Below are positions 16,446 through 24,389 of a DNA stretch of 64,000 nucleotides, piece after piece. The DNA comes from Mesorhizobium sp. M2D.F.Ca.ET.226.01.1.1 (GTDB lineage: Bacteria; Pseudomonadota; Alphaproteobacteria; Rhizobiales; Rhizobiaceae), in the NCBI RefSeq assembly GCF_004022705.2, contig NZ_RZOY02000014.1, positions 124,001-188,000 on the forward strand, in the 5' to 3' direction. Each line of letters begins with the position of its first letter. The stretch's first letter is position 1. The translations under genes and the position numbers were made by a program. The notes below the pieces were generated by a model, which worked only from the letters and a program-made list of their open reading frames with translations, was not told where the DNA came from and ran no database searches.

Positions 16446-16883
16446 TTGCTACCGCCCAGCACTCGCCGCTCCTTGCCTATGGCTCTGCTTCGCGCCCGCG
16501 AAGTGATCATGGCGCATTTCCGGCCGATGCTTGCCCGCCACGACATCACCGAGCAGCAATGGCGCGTGCTGCGCGTTCTCGCTGAAACCGGCCCCCTGGA
16601 AGCGACCGAGCTCGCCAACCGCGCTTCGATCCTGCCGCCGAGCCTCACCCGCATCATCAAGGCGCTCGAGGAGAGGGAATTCATATCCCGCAACAAGGTC
16701 AAGGATGACGGCCGCCGCGCGCTGCTCGCCATCAGCCCGATAGGCGTGGCGCTGATCGAGGAACTGGCGCCCGAGCGTACCGCTATCTACGAGGCGATCG
16801 AGAAGCGCTATGGCGCCGCGGAACACGAGCGCCTGCTCGACATGCTGGAGAGCCTGATCCAGTCGGAGTCGGCGGAGGGCTAG
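16446..16883 (+). CDS. hpaR: MarR-family regulator of homoprotocatechuate degradation
   Basis: This 145-residue winged-HTH protein matches HpaR: SLPMALLRAREVIMAHFRPM, then LTEQQWRVLR-like DITEQQWRVLRVLAETGPL, LPPSLTRIIKALEEREFI and the wing RNKVKDDGRRALLAIS. The first ATG (16479) lies inside the conserved N-terminal helix and has no ribosome site. A TTG at 16446, 8 nt after GGAG (16434-16437), gives a normal-length N-terminus, so I use it. HpaR represses the meta-cleavage operon in E. coli and is relieved by aromatic substrate. Here it is divergent from hpaF with ~200 bp between. Confidence 0.88.
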   Translation: MLPPSTRRSLPMALLRAREVIMAHFRPMLARHDITEQQWRVLRVLAETGPLEATELANRASILPPSLTRIIKALEEREFISRNKVKDDGRRALLAISPIGVALIEELAPERTAIYEAIEKRYGAAEHERLLDMLESLIQSESAEG

Positions 16884-16889
16884 TCGCTT

Positions 16890-17045
16890 CGCGGCGCACC
16901 CTCATCCGGCCGCTTCGCGGCACCTTCTCCCCGAGGGGAGAAGAGATAGACGCCAGCCTAGGCGACCTCCTCTCCCCTTGGGGAGAGGTCGGATCGCCCC
17001 GAATTGCTCTTCGCAATTCGGATGGCAACCCGGGTGAGGGGTCGC
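16890..17045. repeat. Intergenic repeat with three hairpins between convergent hpaR and hpaC
   Basis: Three perfect inverted repeats lie in a row: CTTCTCCCC/GGGGAGAAG (16924-16943), CCTCTCCCC/GGGGAGAGG (16969-16988) and CCGAATTGC/GCAATTCGG (16999-17021). The flanks read CCCTCATCCGGCCGCTTCGC and CCCGGGTGAGGGG, themselves partly inverted. This type of element is widely dispersed between genes in rhizobia. Placed between two converging genes, it probably stops transcription from both sides. Confidence 0.8.
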
Positions 17046-17050
17046 GCCCA

Positions 17051-17572
17051 TCACCCGCCAAAACTCCCCAGCGCGCTCGGCTGCATGTAGTTGCGACCGA
17101 CATAGAGCAGCGCTGCCTCGTCGCTGCCGTGGCGGATGTCGACGACACGGCCGAACATCACATTGTGCGTGCCGACTTTGTTCACCGCGCCGATCTCGCA
17201 ATCGAAGGAAACGATCGCATCGAGCAGCGCCGGCATGCCGGACGGCATGGTCTGCCAGCGCGCGGCTTGATAGCGCTCGGCCATGTCGCGGATCGCGCCG
17301 GCGAATTTTGCCGCCAGATGCATGTGCGACTGGGTGAGCACGTTGACGCAGAAACGCTGGTTGGCGAGGAACATTGAGGTCTGCGCCGAGCGCTCGTTCA
17401 TGCAGACGAGCAGCGTCGGTGGGTCGTCGGAGACGCTGCACATGGCGGTCGCGGTGAAGCCGCCGCGCCCCGCCGGACCATCGGTGGTGACGATGTTGAC
17501 CGGCGCGCAGACCCGCGCCATGGCCTCGCGGAATTCCAGCCTCGCGACTTGTGACGTCATGGCCGCTTCCAT
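17051..17572 (-). CDS. hpaC: 4-hydroxyphenylacetate 3-monooxygenase reductase component
   Basis: This 173-residue flavin reductase supplies reduced FAD to HpaB. Family segments are REAMARVCAPVNIVTTDGPA, GFTATAMCSVSDDPPTLLVC, RFCVNVLTQSHMHLAAKFAG and VGTHNVMFGRVVDI. The ATG at 17572 has GGGAGG six bases upstream; ATG 17560 is a weaker alternative. It starts 13 bp after the hpaB stop, so the two are co-transcribed. Together they hydroxylate 4-hydroxyphenylacetate to 3,4-dihydroxyphenylacetate, the substrate of HpaD. Confidence 0.92.
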   Translation of the reverse strand: MEAAMTSQVARLEFREAMARVCAPVNIVTTDGPAGRGGFTATAMCSVSDDPPTLLVCMNERSAQTSMFLANQRFCVNVLTQSHMHLAAKFAGAIRDMAERYQAARWQTMPSGMPALLDAIVSFDCEIGAVNKVGTHNVMFGRVVDIRHGSDEAALLYVGRNYMQPSALGSFGG

Positions 17573-17585
17573 GGCCGGCCTCCCG

Positions 17586-19130
17586 TCAGTTGGCCTGGGC
17601 GCCGAGCGGCTGCAGCCAGGTGTCGCCGGTCCAGCCCTTCTCGTCATAATCGGCCATGCACTGGTCGACGAGCTCCTCCATCTGCTTCAGCCGTCCGCCG
17701 CGCTCGGCGCCCTTCAGCACCTGCAGCCGCACCTCTTCCGGCGCGCCGGCATAGTTGAGCTCGTAGAGCGCGTGGCGGCCGCCGAACTCGGTGCCGGTCG
17801 CGTCCCACAACAGCTTCATGATCTTGATGCGCTCGACATGGCCCATTTCGTTCGAGCCGCGCACATATTGCGCGAGATAGCGGTCGATCTCCGGATTGTC
17901 GAAGTCGCGCGCCGAGGAGGGCAGGTAGATCAACCCCGAGGCGACCACGCGGCGCACCGTGTCGATGACGCGCGGGTAGGCCTCCGACATGAAGGTGCGG
18001 TAGGCAAGCGCGGCCTCGAGATTGGGCAGCACGGCACCGTTGGTCCACGGGATGGGGTTGTGCGCCATGGCGTTGGAAAAGCTCCAGAACATGTGGCGCA
18101 GCGCGATCACCTCGCCGAGCGCTGCCTGGTTGCCGCGGAAGGAATCGCCGCCGGTCGCGCGCAGCGCCTTGGCGAGCAGGCCGGCGAGGAAATCGAGTTT
18201 CACGGCAAAGCGCGTGCAGCCTTGGAAGCAGTAGCCATGCATGAAGCCCGACGCCGGATGGAACGACAGAATTTTTTGCGCGTCGCGCAGCACCAGCACG
18301 TCCTCCCAGGGAATGAAGACGTTGTCGAGCACCAGGATGGCGTCGTTCTCGTCGAAGCGCGACGACAGCGGATAGTCGAAGGGGTGGCCGACGCTATTGG
18401 CCGTCTGCTCGTAGGAGACGCGGCAGAACATCTTTATGCCCGGCGCGTTCATCGGCACGATGAACATCACCGACAGCGAAGGATCCTCGGTGACCGTCGC
18501 CGAGCTCTGCGCCAGAAAATTATAGTGGGTCAGCGCCGACGACGTCGCCACCACCTTGGCGCCCGACACCCAGATGCCGGCATCGTTCTCCTTGGTGATG
18601 TGCACGAAGACATCCTTCACCTGCTCGGCCGGCTTGTGGCGATCGATCGGCGGATTGACGATGGCATGGTTCATGAACAGGACAGCTTCCTGCGCGCGTT
18701 TGTGCCAGGCGCGAGCATTGTCCTTGAATGGGCCGTACCATTCGGCATTGGCGCCGAGTGTGTTCATCAGCGCCGCCTTGTAGTCGGCGGTGCGGCCCAT
18801 CCAGCCATAGGTCATGCGCGCCCAATGCGCGATCGCGCCCTGCTGCGCGGCGAGGTCAGCGGGGGAATGGGCGACACGGAAGTATTTGTGGGTGTAGCCG
18901 CCCGAACCGGTGTCGGTGGGCGAGGTCAGCACCGGCTGTTGATTGGGATCGTGCAGCGCGTCGTAAAGGCGCGCCAGTGACCGCACCGAATTGCGCATCG
19001 CCGGATGGCTGGTGACATCGGCCACCCGTTCGCCATTGATATAGACCTCGCGCCCGTCGCGCAGGCTCGCCAGATATTCGGCGCCTGTAAACGGCCGCGA
19101 TTTGTCGGCCCGGAAATCTTCCGATCGCAT
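17586..19130 (-). CDS. hpaB: 4-hydroxyphenylacetate 3-monooxygenase oxygenase component
   Basis: This 514-residue FADH2-using monooxygenase is of the HpaB/HpaH-N superfamily. Typical segments are RPFTGAEYLASLRDGREVYI, DVTSHPAMRNSVRSLARLYD, MTYGWMGRTADYKAALMNTL, NDAGIWVSGAKVVATSSAL and NVFIPWEDVLVLRD. Two adjacent ATGs (19133 and 19130) follow GGGAGG; the second has the better spacing (6 nt). The frame is open further upstream, but nothing supports a longer N-terminus. It is divergent from the AraC regulator at 19226, with ~95 bp between starts, and forms an operon with hpaC separate from hpaFEDGH. Confidence 0.94.
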   Translation of the reverse strand: MRSEDFRADKSRPFTGAEYLASLRDGREVYINGERVADVTSHPAMRNSVRSLARLYDALHDPNQQPVLTSPTDTGSGGYTHKYFRVAHSPADLAAQQGAIAHWARMTYGWMGRTADYKAALMNTLGANAEWYGPFKDNARAWHKRAQEAVLFMNHAIVNPPIDRHKPAEQVKDVFVHITKENDAGIWVSGAKVVATSSALTHYNFLAQSSATVTEDPSLSVMFIVPMNAPGIKMFCRVSYEQTANSVGHPFDYPLSSRFDENDAILVLDNVFIPWEDVLVLRDAQKILSFHPASGFMHGYCFQGCTRFAVKLDFLAGLLAKALRATGGDSFRGNQAALGEVIALRHMFWSFSNAMAHNPIPWTNGAVLPNLEAALAYRTFMSEAYPRVIDTVRRVVASGLIYLPSSARDFDNPEIDRYLAQYVRGSNEMGHVERIKIMKLLWDATGTEFGGRHALYELNYAGAPEEVRLQVLKGAERGGRLKQMEELVDQCMADYDEKGWTGDTWLQPLGAQAN

Positions 19131-19225
19131 CATGATCCTCCCTTGATGGTGTAGAGAGTAGCCGGACACGTCACAATGGTTTATGGACGAAAGCGCAAAA
19201 CCGCTTGGACTTTTTCCGGCATCCG

Positions 19226-20098
19226 ATGAGCCAGACCGCTATCCCGGAATTCTTCGTCTACGGCGAGCCGGCGCGCGCCCTCGACGTCGGTTTCCTGCAT
19301 GTCGAGACCGTGCAGGCCCGCGCTTCCGTGCATCGCGGCCAGGTCCTGGCGCACAAACACCCGCAAATGGCACAGATCACCTTCTGGACGAGCGGGCAGG
19401 GCGTCTATCGGATCGAGGACAAGACCTGGAGTTTTTCGGCACCGACGGTGAGCTTCATGCCGAGCGGCGTGGTGCATGGATTCGACATCGAGCCGGGCAC
19501 CGACGCCATCGTCGTCTCGGTCGCAGATGCGGCGCTGGCGGCAATCGCAGACCATTCGGCGCTGCCGCTCGACCAACCGGTTTTTGTCACCGCGAGGGGT
19601 GATGCGGGGCTTTGGCAAAGGCTGGGCGACACGGTCAGGATGATCCAGGCCGAATATGCCGAAGCTCAGGCCGGAGCGGAAAAAATCCTGCCGCCGCTGA
19701 TCGCCGTGGCATTGTCGCACATCGCCCGCCTGGACGCGCAATCGCATGCGATCGCGATGCCGGCGGCCGTCGCACTGGGCGGCCGGCTCAGGCGGTTGAT
19801 CGACCGACATTTCCGTGACGACTGGCCGGTCGAGCGCTATGTCGAGGAACTCGGCACGACGCGTCATCTACTCGACAACGCCGCGCATCAGGTACTGGGT
19901 TCCGGCGTGCGCCAGGCGATCGGTGAAAGGCGCCTGGTCGAAGCCAAGCGCCTGCTGCTCTTCACCATACGCACCGTCGAGGACATCGCCTACGAGACCG
20001 GCTTCAACGACCCGGCCTATTTTTCGCGCTTCTTTCGGCAGGCGGTTGGCGTGGCGCCGGCGGCGTGGCGGAAGGAGCGGTTAGGCAGTAGGCAGTAG
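19226..20098 (+). CDS. hpaA: AraC-family regulator of hpaBC (HpaA-like)
   Basis: This 290-residue protein has an N-terminal cupin sensor domain (about 15-105: ASVHRGQVLAHKHPQMAQIT and MPSGVVHGFDIEPG) and a C-terminal AraC HTH pair (about 185-285), with GERRLVEAKRLLLFTIRTVE, DIAYETGFNDPAYFSRFFR and AVGVAPAAWRK. Size, domain order and the position divergent from hpaB match HpaA, the 4-hydroxyphenylacetate-responsive activator. An in-frame TTG at 19205 is possible, but the ATG at 19226 (MSQTAIPEFFVYGEP) suits the family. It ends in a short TAGGCAG tandem repeat, which includes the stop codon. Confidence 0.85.
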   Translation: MSQTAIPEFFVYGEPARALDVGFLHVETVQARASVHRGQVLAHKHPQMAQITFWTSGQGVYRIEDKTWSFSAPTVSFMPSGVVHGFDIEPGTDAIVVSVADAALAAIADHSALPLDQPVFVTARGDAGLWQRLGDTVRMIQAEYAEAQAGAEKILPPLIAVALSHIARLDAQSHAIAMPAAVALGGRLRRLIDRHFRDDWPVERYVEELGTTRHLLDNAAHQVLGSGVRQAIGERRLVEAKRLLLFTIRTVEDIAYETGFNDPAYFSRFFRQAVGVAPAAWRKERLGSRQ

Positions 20099-20102
20099 GC
20101 AG
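20082..20102 (+). repeat. Three tandem TAGGCAG units at the hpaA stop
   Basis: TAGGCAG is repeated exactly three times without a gap. The stop codon of the AraC gene is the TAG of the third unit. Slippage here would change only the last residues (Gly-Ser-Arg-Gln) and so is tolerated. The short units are consistent with polymerase slippage. Confidence 0.8.
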
Positions 20103-20106
20103 TTCC

Positions 20107-21465
20107 CTAGGCCGCGGCAGCGGCCGCCAATCCCGTATCCAACCCCTCGGCAATCTTCGCCACATCGGCCGCCGTGATGATCAGCGGCGGTGACAGGATG
20201 ATATTGTTGCCGGAGACGCGCAGCATGACGCCCGCGCCATAGGCGCCATCCGCGACGGCAGCCATCGTCTTCTTGTCGACGGGCTTCTTGGCGCTACGGT
20301 CCGAGACCAGCTCGAGCGCCGCCATCAGGCCCTGGTAGCGGACATCGCCGACCAATTGGTGCTTCGCCTTCAGCACCTCCAACGCCTTGCCGAGCTCGAC
20401 GCCGCGCGCCGCCGCATTCTCGTTGACCGCCAGCCGCTTCGTCTCGGCGAGCGCCGCAAGCCCGGCCGCGCAGCCGACCGGATGACCGGAATAGGTATAG
20501 CCATGACCAATCGCGCCGAAGCTGGTCTTGTCGGCCTCGAACACATCGGCGACCTTGGCGCTGACCAATGTCGCGCCGAGCGGGAAATAGCCCGAGGTGA
20601 TCGCCTTGGCGATGGTCATGAAATCCGGCTTCGTGGAGGAGAGCCGCGAGCCCGACCAGGCGCCGGTGCGGCCGAAGCCGGTCACCACCTCATCGGCGAT
20701 CAACAATATGTCGTGGCGGTCGCAGATCGCCCGCACCATCGGCATGAAGCTCTCATGCGGGACGACGACGCCGCCGGCGCCGAGCACCGGCTCCATGATG
20801 AAGGCGGCGATGGTGTCGGCGCCCTGGAAGGCGATCTCTTCCTCGATCGCCCTGGCGCAAAGTTTCGCGAGCTTCGCCGGATCGGTCTCGTCGAACGGGT
20901 TGCTATAGGTAATGGGCGCCGGCGTGTGGAAGGCCCCGGGCAGCAGCGGCTCGTAGTTGCGGCGGAAGTTGGCATTGCCGTTGACGGACGCGCCGCCGAA
21001 ATGCGTGCCGTGATAGCCCTTCTTCAGCGCCAGGAATTTCGTGCGGTCGCCCTGGCCGCGGATCTTCCAGTACTGCCGCGCGAGCCGCAGCGCCGTCTCG
21101 ACCGAGTCCGAACCGCCCGAGGTGAAGAAGGCACGCACCATGCCTTCCGGCGCGAACCATTCGGTGAGCTCATAGGCGAGCTCGATCGACGGTCCGGTCG
21201 ATGTGCCGCGAAAACCGGAATAATAGGGGAGCGCATCGAGCTGCGCTACCATCGCCTGCTTGATCGGATCGCAGCTGTAGCCGAGGTTGACGTTCCACAA
21301 GCCGCCGACGGCGTCGAGCACGGTGCGGCCCTCGGCATCGGTCACCGACACGCCTTCGCCCTTCATGATGATCTTCGGCGGGCTCGCCCGCATTTCGGCC
21401 GGATGCGCCATCGGATGCCAGATCGGCTTGGCGTTGTTTTCGGTGAGGAAGTTGATGTCACGCAT
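20107..21465 (-). CDS. Class III PLP-dependent aminotransferase
   Basis: This 452-residue fold-type I enzyme has FFTSGGSDSVETALRLARQY (PLP phosphate loop), KGYHGTHFGGASVNGN, LLIADEVVTGFGRTGAWSGS (PLP-stacking and Asp) and the Schiff-base lysine in FMTIAKAITSGYFPLGA. It belongs to the omega-amino-acid:pyruvate group that also includes beta-alanine, taurine and putrescine aminotransferases. The amine donor is not defined. It is the last gene of the IclR-UPF0261-HAD-aminotransferase run and starts 24 bp after the HAD stop. Confidence 0.9.
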   Translation of the reverse strand: MRDINFLTENNAKPIWHPMAHPAEMRASPPKIIMKGEGVSVTDAEGRTVLDAVGGLWNVNLGYSCDPIKQAMVAQLDALPYYSGFRGTSTGPSIELAYELTEWFAPEGMVRAFFTSGGSDSVETALRLARQYWKIRGQGDRTKFLALKKGYHGTHFGGASVNGNANFRRNYEPLLPGAFHTPAPITYSNPFDETDPAKLAKLCARAIEEEIAFQGADTIAAFIMEPVLGAGGVVVPHESFMPMVRAICDRHDILLIADEVVTGFGRTGAWSGSRLSSTKPDFMTIAKAITSGYFPLGATLVSAKVADVFEADKTSFGAIGHGYTYSGHPVGCAAGLAALAETKRLAVNENAAARGVELGKALEVLKAKHQLVGDVRYQGLMAALELVSDRSAKKPVDKKTMAAVADGAYGAGVMLRVSGNNIILSPPLIITAADVAKIAEGLDTGLAAAAAA

Positions 21466-21489
21466 CGGGAGGGACTCCGGTTTTTCCGA

Positions 21490-22155
21490 TTAGGAGAGCG
21501 TCAGGCCGAATTGACCCAGCGCCTCGGCATAGCTTTGCGCCGGTCGGGCGACGTCGAAATGAACTGTGGGCATGCCGGCGGCAATCGCGCCGTCGACATT
21601 GCGCTTCTGGTCGTCGACGAAGACGCAGGCCGAAAGCGGCAGCTCGAGCGCCTCGCCGACCATCGCATAGGCTCGGCCGTCGGGCTTGAGGATTTTGGTA
21701 TAGGTCGCGTCGACGATCGTCTCGAACAGCGCAAGCAGCGGCAGGCGCTCGCGGAACGACTTGCCATAGAAAAGGTCGAGCTCGTTGGACAGGATGGCCA
21801 GCCGGACGCCGGCTTCATGTGCGATGCGGATCGCGCGCTCGGCCTCCGGTCGCACCACCGCCTGCGGATCGGCGCCACGCGCCCGCTGCACGAAGATCGA
21901 CATGTCCTGCCAGTCCTCGCCGACCAGGCGGCCGACCTCGCGGGTGCGCGTTTTCCAATAGTCGCGCTCGCTGATCTCGTCCGCCTGCATTGCGCGCCAC
22001 GGTGCATCGGACGCCGGATCGAACGGGCCGTGCCAGTCGAGCGTGCCAGGCTTTAGCCTTAGCGTCTGCTCGGTCAGCGCATGCGTCTCGAACAGCGTGC
22101 GGGTCACGACGCCGCCGAAGTCGAGCACCAGCGCCTGTGGTTTTGCCCTGCTCAT
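21490..22155 (-). CDS. HAD-superfamily hydrolase
   Basis: This 221-residue protein has the HAD motifs: I, LVLDFGGVVTR, with the nucleophile Asp; II, LAILSNELD; III, the lysine region in YTKILKPDGRAY; IV, ACVFVDDQKRNVDGAIAAGM. The all-helical cap (about 18-90) and ending fit the YihX/epoxide-hydrolase N-terminal phosphatase group. It overlaps the upstream UPF0261 gene by 4 bp (ATGA type), so the two are translationally coupled and may act on one pathway. The substrate is unknown. Confidence 0.87.
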   Translation of the reverse strand: MSRAKPQALVLDFGGVVTRTLFETHALTEQTLRLKPGTLDWHGPFDPASDAPWRAMQADEISERDYWKTRTREVGRLVGEDWQDMSIFVQRARGADPQAVVRPEAERAIRIAHEAGVRLAILSNELDLFYGKSFRERLPLLALFETIVDATYTKILKPDGRAYAMVGEALELPLSACVFVDDQKRNVDGAIAAGMPTVHFDVARPAQSYAEALGQFGLTLS

Positions 22156-23411
22156 GCCGCGCGTCTGCCGGTCACGCCGGGCGGCACGATGCCTTCCGCC
22201 ACCCAGCGGTCGAAGATCTCCAGCGCCTTGGCGCTGAAGGCGGCATCGTTGATGTGGCCGGCGATCTCATGCAGCTCGGCGTTTTCGGGTACACGCGCCC
22301 GCATCTCTTCGACAAACGCCGCAAGCGCTTCGGGTTCGTGGAGCGGTTCGCCTTCTTGGTCCCATTGCTGGATACCGCCGGCCGGCAGGATGAAGGCCGT
22401 CGGGCCGGTCGCCATGCTGAGCTTCTCGCCGATGGCGCGCGCGATCTCCTGGCGTGTCGCGCCGTCGGAGGTAACCGAGGCAAGCAGCCGGTTATGCGCG
22501 TGATAGGGCCGCTCGGTGAAGCGCGACGGCACGGCCTGCCAGGTCGGGAAATCGACCATGTCGATCGCGCCGGGCGCGACGATCTGCGGGATGCCTTGCC
22601 GCCCAGCATTCTCCAGCCGGTCGGCGCCTGAATTCACCACCGAGCCGGTGAGTTGGTTGGCGAGCTCCTGCAGGCTGAAGTCGAGCACCGCGACAAAACC
22701 CTTCTGCGCCGCGATCGCTTCCAGCGCCCGTCCGCCCATGCCGGTGGTGTGGAAGACGATGACCTCATAGCCGCGCCTTTCCAGCTCCGGCTTCAAAGTC
22801 ACCATGTATTGCAGGCAGCTTTTGCCCAGCGAGCTCATGCCGACCTTCGGCCGCGAGACGTCGGGTTTGACGACGGCCCGCGCGGCGCCGACTACGGCGC
22901 CACTGGCCTGCGACAGCACGGCCTTGCAGGCGCTGTTGACCCCGTACAGGCCGCCGGCCCACAGGATCATCATCAGGTCGGTGGCGATGCGCTCCGGCGG
23001 CACGAGATGCGAATAGGCGATCGTCGAGACGACGAATTTCGGCACGCCGAGCGGCAGCGCCAGCGCCACGTCGAGCGCAAGGTCGGTGCCCATCGAGCCG
23101 CCCAGCGCGATGAAGCCCTCGATCTCGCCCCGGTCATAGAGCGAGCGCGCGAGCCGCGAGGCGCCGAGCGCCATCAAGGTCATTGCCGTGTTCTCGTCGC
23201 CACTGGCAATGATCGCCTCGATCGTTGTGTCGGCCGCGCGGGCCACGGCATGCTTGTCATGCTCCGGTCTGTAGGGTGGATCGCCAAGCACGCTGACGTC
23301 CATCCTCACGGCGACACCGCCGACGGCTTCGATGCGCTCGCGCATGAACAACAGCTCGTCGGCCTTGGTGTCGCCGGTGCCGATAACCAGGATTCGGCGG
23401 TTCTCTTCCAC
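22152..23411 (-). CDS. UPF0261 / Tm-1-like ATP-binding protein
   Basis: This 419-residue protein follows the UPF0261 (COG5441) pattern: N-terminal ILVIGTGDTKADELLFMRER, GGSMGTDLALDVALALPLGV, PKVGMSSLGKSCLQYMVTLK, VIVFHTTGMGGRALEAIA and C-terminal TAFILPAGGIQQWDQEGEPL. The plant relative Tm-1 blocks tobamovirus replication. The bacterial role is unknown, but the family keeps company with catabolic operons and often with a TIM-barrel partner, which is missing here. It begins 27 bp after the IclR gene and overlaps the HAD gene. Confidence 0.88.
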   Translation of the reverse strand: MEENRRILVIGTGDTKADELLFMRERIEAVGGVAVRMDVSVLGDPPYRPEHDKHAVARAADTTIEAIIASGDENTAMTLMALGASRLARSLYDRGEIEGFIALGGSMGTDLALDVALALPLGVPKFVVSTIAYSHLVPPERIATDLMMILWAGGLYGVNSACKAVLSQASGAVVGAARAVVKPDVSRPKVGMSSLGKSCLQYMVTLKPELERRGYEVIVFHTTGMGGRALEAIAAQKGFVAVLDFSLQELANQLTGSVVNSGADRLENAGRQGIPQIVAPGAIDMVDFPTWQAVPSRFTERPYHAHNRLLASVTSDGATRQEIARAIGEKLSMATGPTAFILPAGGIQQWDQEGEPLHEPEALAAFVEEMRARVPENAELHEIAGHINDAAFSAKALEIFDRWVAEGIVPPGVTGRRAA

Positions 23412-23437
23412 GTCAATCTCCTGCAGTCACTTGTTGG

Positions 23438-24211
23438 TTATGATGCCCGCTTCCGGCCGGGCTGATTGTGCCGCCCGAACAGCCGCCCGCCGATCTCGCG
23501 CGCCGCCGCGGCGACGCTCGCGCCATGGCGCTCGATGTCACCCTTGTGGATGCGCACCCGAGGCGCGGCGATGGCGATGGTGCCGATGGCAAAACCATCG
23601 GCGCCGAGGATTGCAGAGGCGACGCTGAGCACGCCTTCCTCATAGCCCTGCGAGCCGGTCGAATGGCCGCGGGCGCGGGCTGCGGCGACATGCTCGATGA
23701 GTGTCTCCACCTTGTCGATCGTATGGGGCGTGAATGCCGGCAGCGGCCCGCCGAGAATGCCTTCGCGGATGCGCTCTTCGGTGAAGGCGAGGAATGCGAT
23801 GCCGGAAGCCGTCGCATGCATCGGCAGCACATCGCCGAGCTGCACGCTGACACGGTTGGCCTTGGCCGATTCGACGACTTGAACGGTGATCAGGCCCCGC
23901 TTCGAATATTCCGAGAGATGCACGGTCTCGCCGGTCTCCGCCGCCAGCGCCTCGACCACCGGCGCCGCCATGCGCAGGAACGGAAACTGCGCCTCGCGCA
24001 TCAGCGCCAGCCGCGCGATGCCGGCGCCCAGCCGGTAGAGACGCGTCGTCTCGTCCTGCTCCACCAACCCATGCGCCATCAGGGAGACAAGCAGCCGGCG
24101 CGTCGTTGCCTTATCGAAGCCGGCGGTCTTGGCAAGGTCGGCAAGCGCCGTCTCGGGCGCGCCGCCGCCCAGCATTTCCAGCAGCGAAATGGCTTTGGCC
24201 ACCGTGCTCAT
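23438..24211 (-). CDS. IclR-family transcriptional regulator
   Basis: This 257-residue regulator has an N-terminal winged HTH (MSTVAKAISLLEMLGGGAPE, then LAKTAGFDKATTRRLLVSLM) and an IclR effector domain (ETGETVHLSEYSKRGLITVQ, LPMHATASGIAFLAF, GSQGYEEGVLSVASAI). The frame runs open upstream, but the ATG at 24211 matches the start of its close relative at 53510 (MSTVGKAVSLLELF). It heads the minus-strand operon and is divergent from the APC permease. A palindrome at 24238 in the shared region is a likely operator. Confidence 0.9.
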   Translation of the reverse strand: MSTVAKAISLLEMLGGGAPETALADLAKTAGFDKATTRRLLVSLMAHGLVEQDETTRLYRLGAGIARLALMREAQFPFLRMAAPVVEALAAETGETVHLSEYSKRGLITVQVVESAKANRVSVQLGDVLPMHATASGIAFLAFTEERIREGILGGPLPAFTPHTIDKVETLIEHVAAARARGHSTGSQGYEEGVLSVASAILGADGFAIGTIAIAAPRVRIHKGDIERHGASVAAAAREIGGRLFGRHNQPGRKRAS

Positions 24212-24237
24212 CGCGTCTCTGATCCTTCGCCAGATAC

Positions 24238-24260
24238 TTAACGTGCGAATTAACTTGACA
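24238..24260. promoter_or_regulatory. Palindromic operator upstream of the first IclR gene
   Basis: TTAACGTGCGAA (24238-24249) is followed by TTAACTTGACA; TTGACA (24255-24260) could be a -35 box for the permease. The 23-base segment is nearly the same as the one at 53530-53552, which lies in the same position relative to another IclR gene. It is also related to 16276-16287 before hpaF. Confidence 0.65.
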
Positions 24261-24389
24261 GCAAGTCGATTCCTTTGCAAGTCTAATATCGAAATGCCGT
24301 TGCAAATAATGAAATACACACCGGGCTCGCCAGAAGGCCCTCGGCATCTCAGGGACACTTGGCTTCCGCAGCGCGGAATGGAGGGACAA

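Noticed and set aside
20356..22056. A 566-codon plus-strand open frame opposite the aminotransferase and HAD genes
   Set aside because: Composition typical of an antisense frame and no recognisable fold; it spans two well-supported minus-strand genes.
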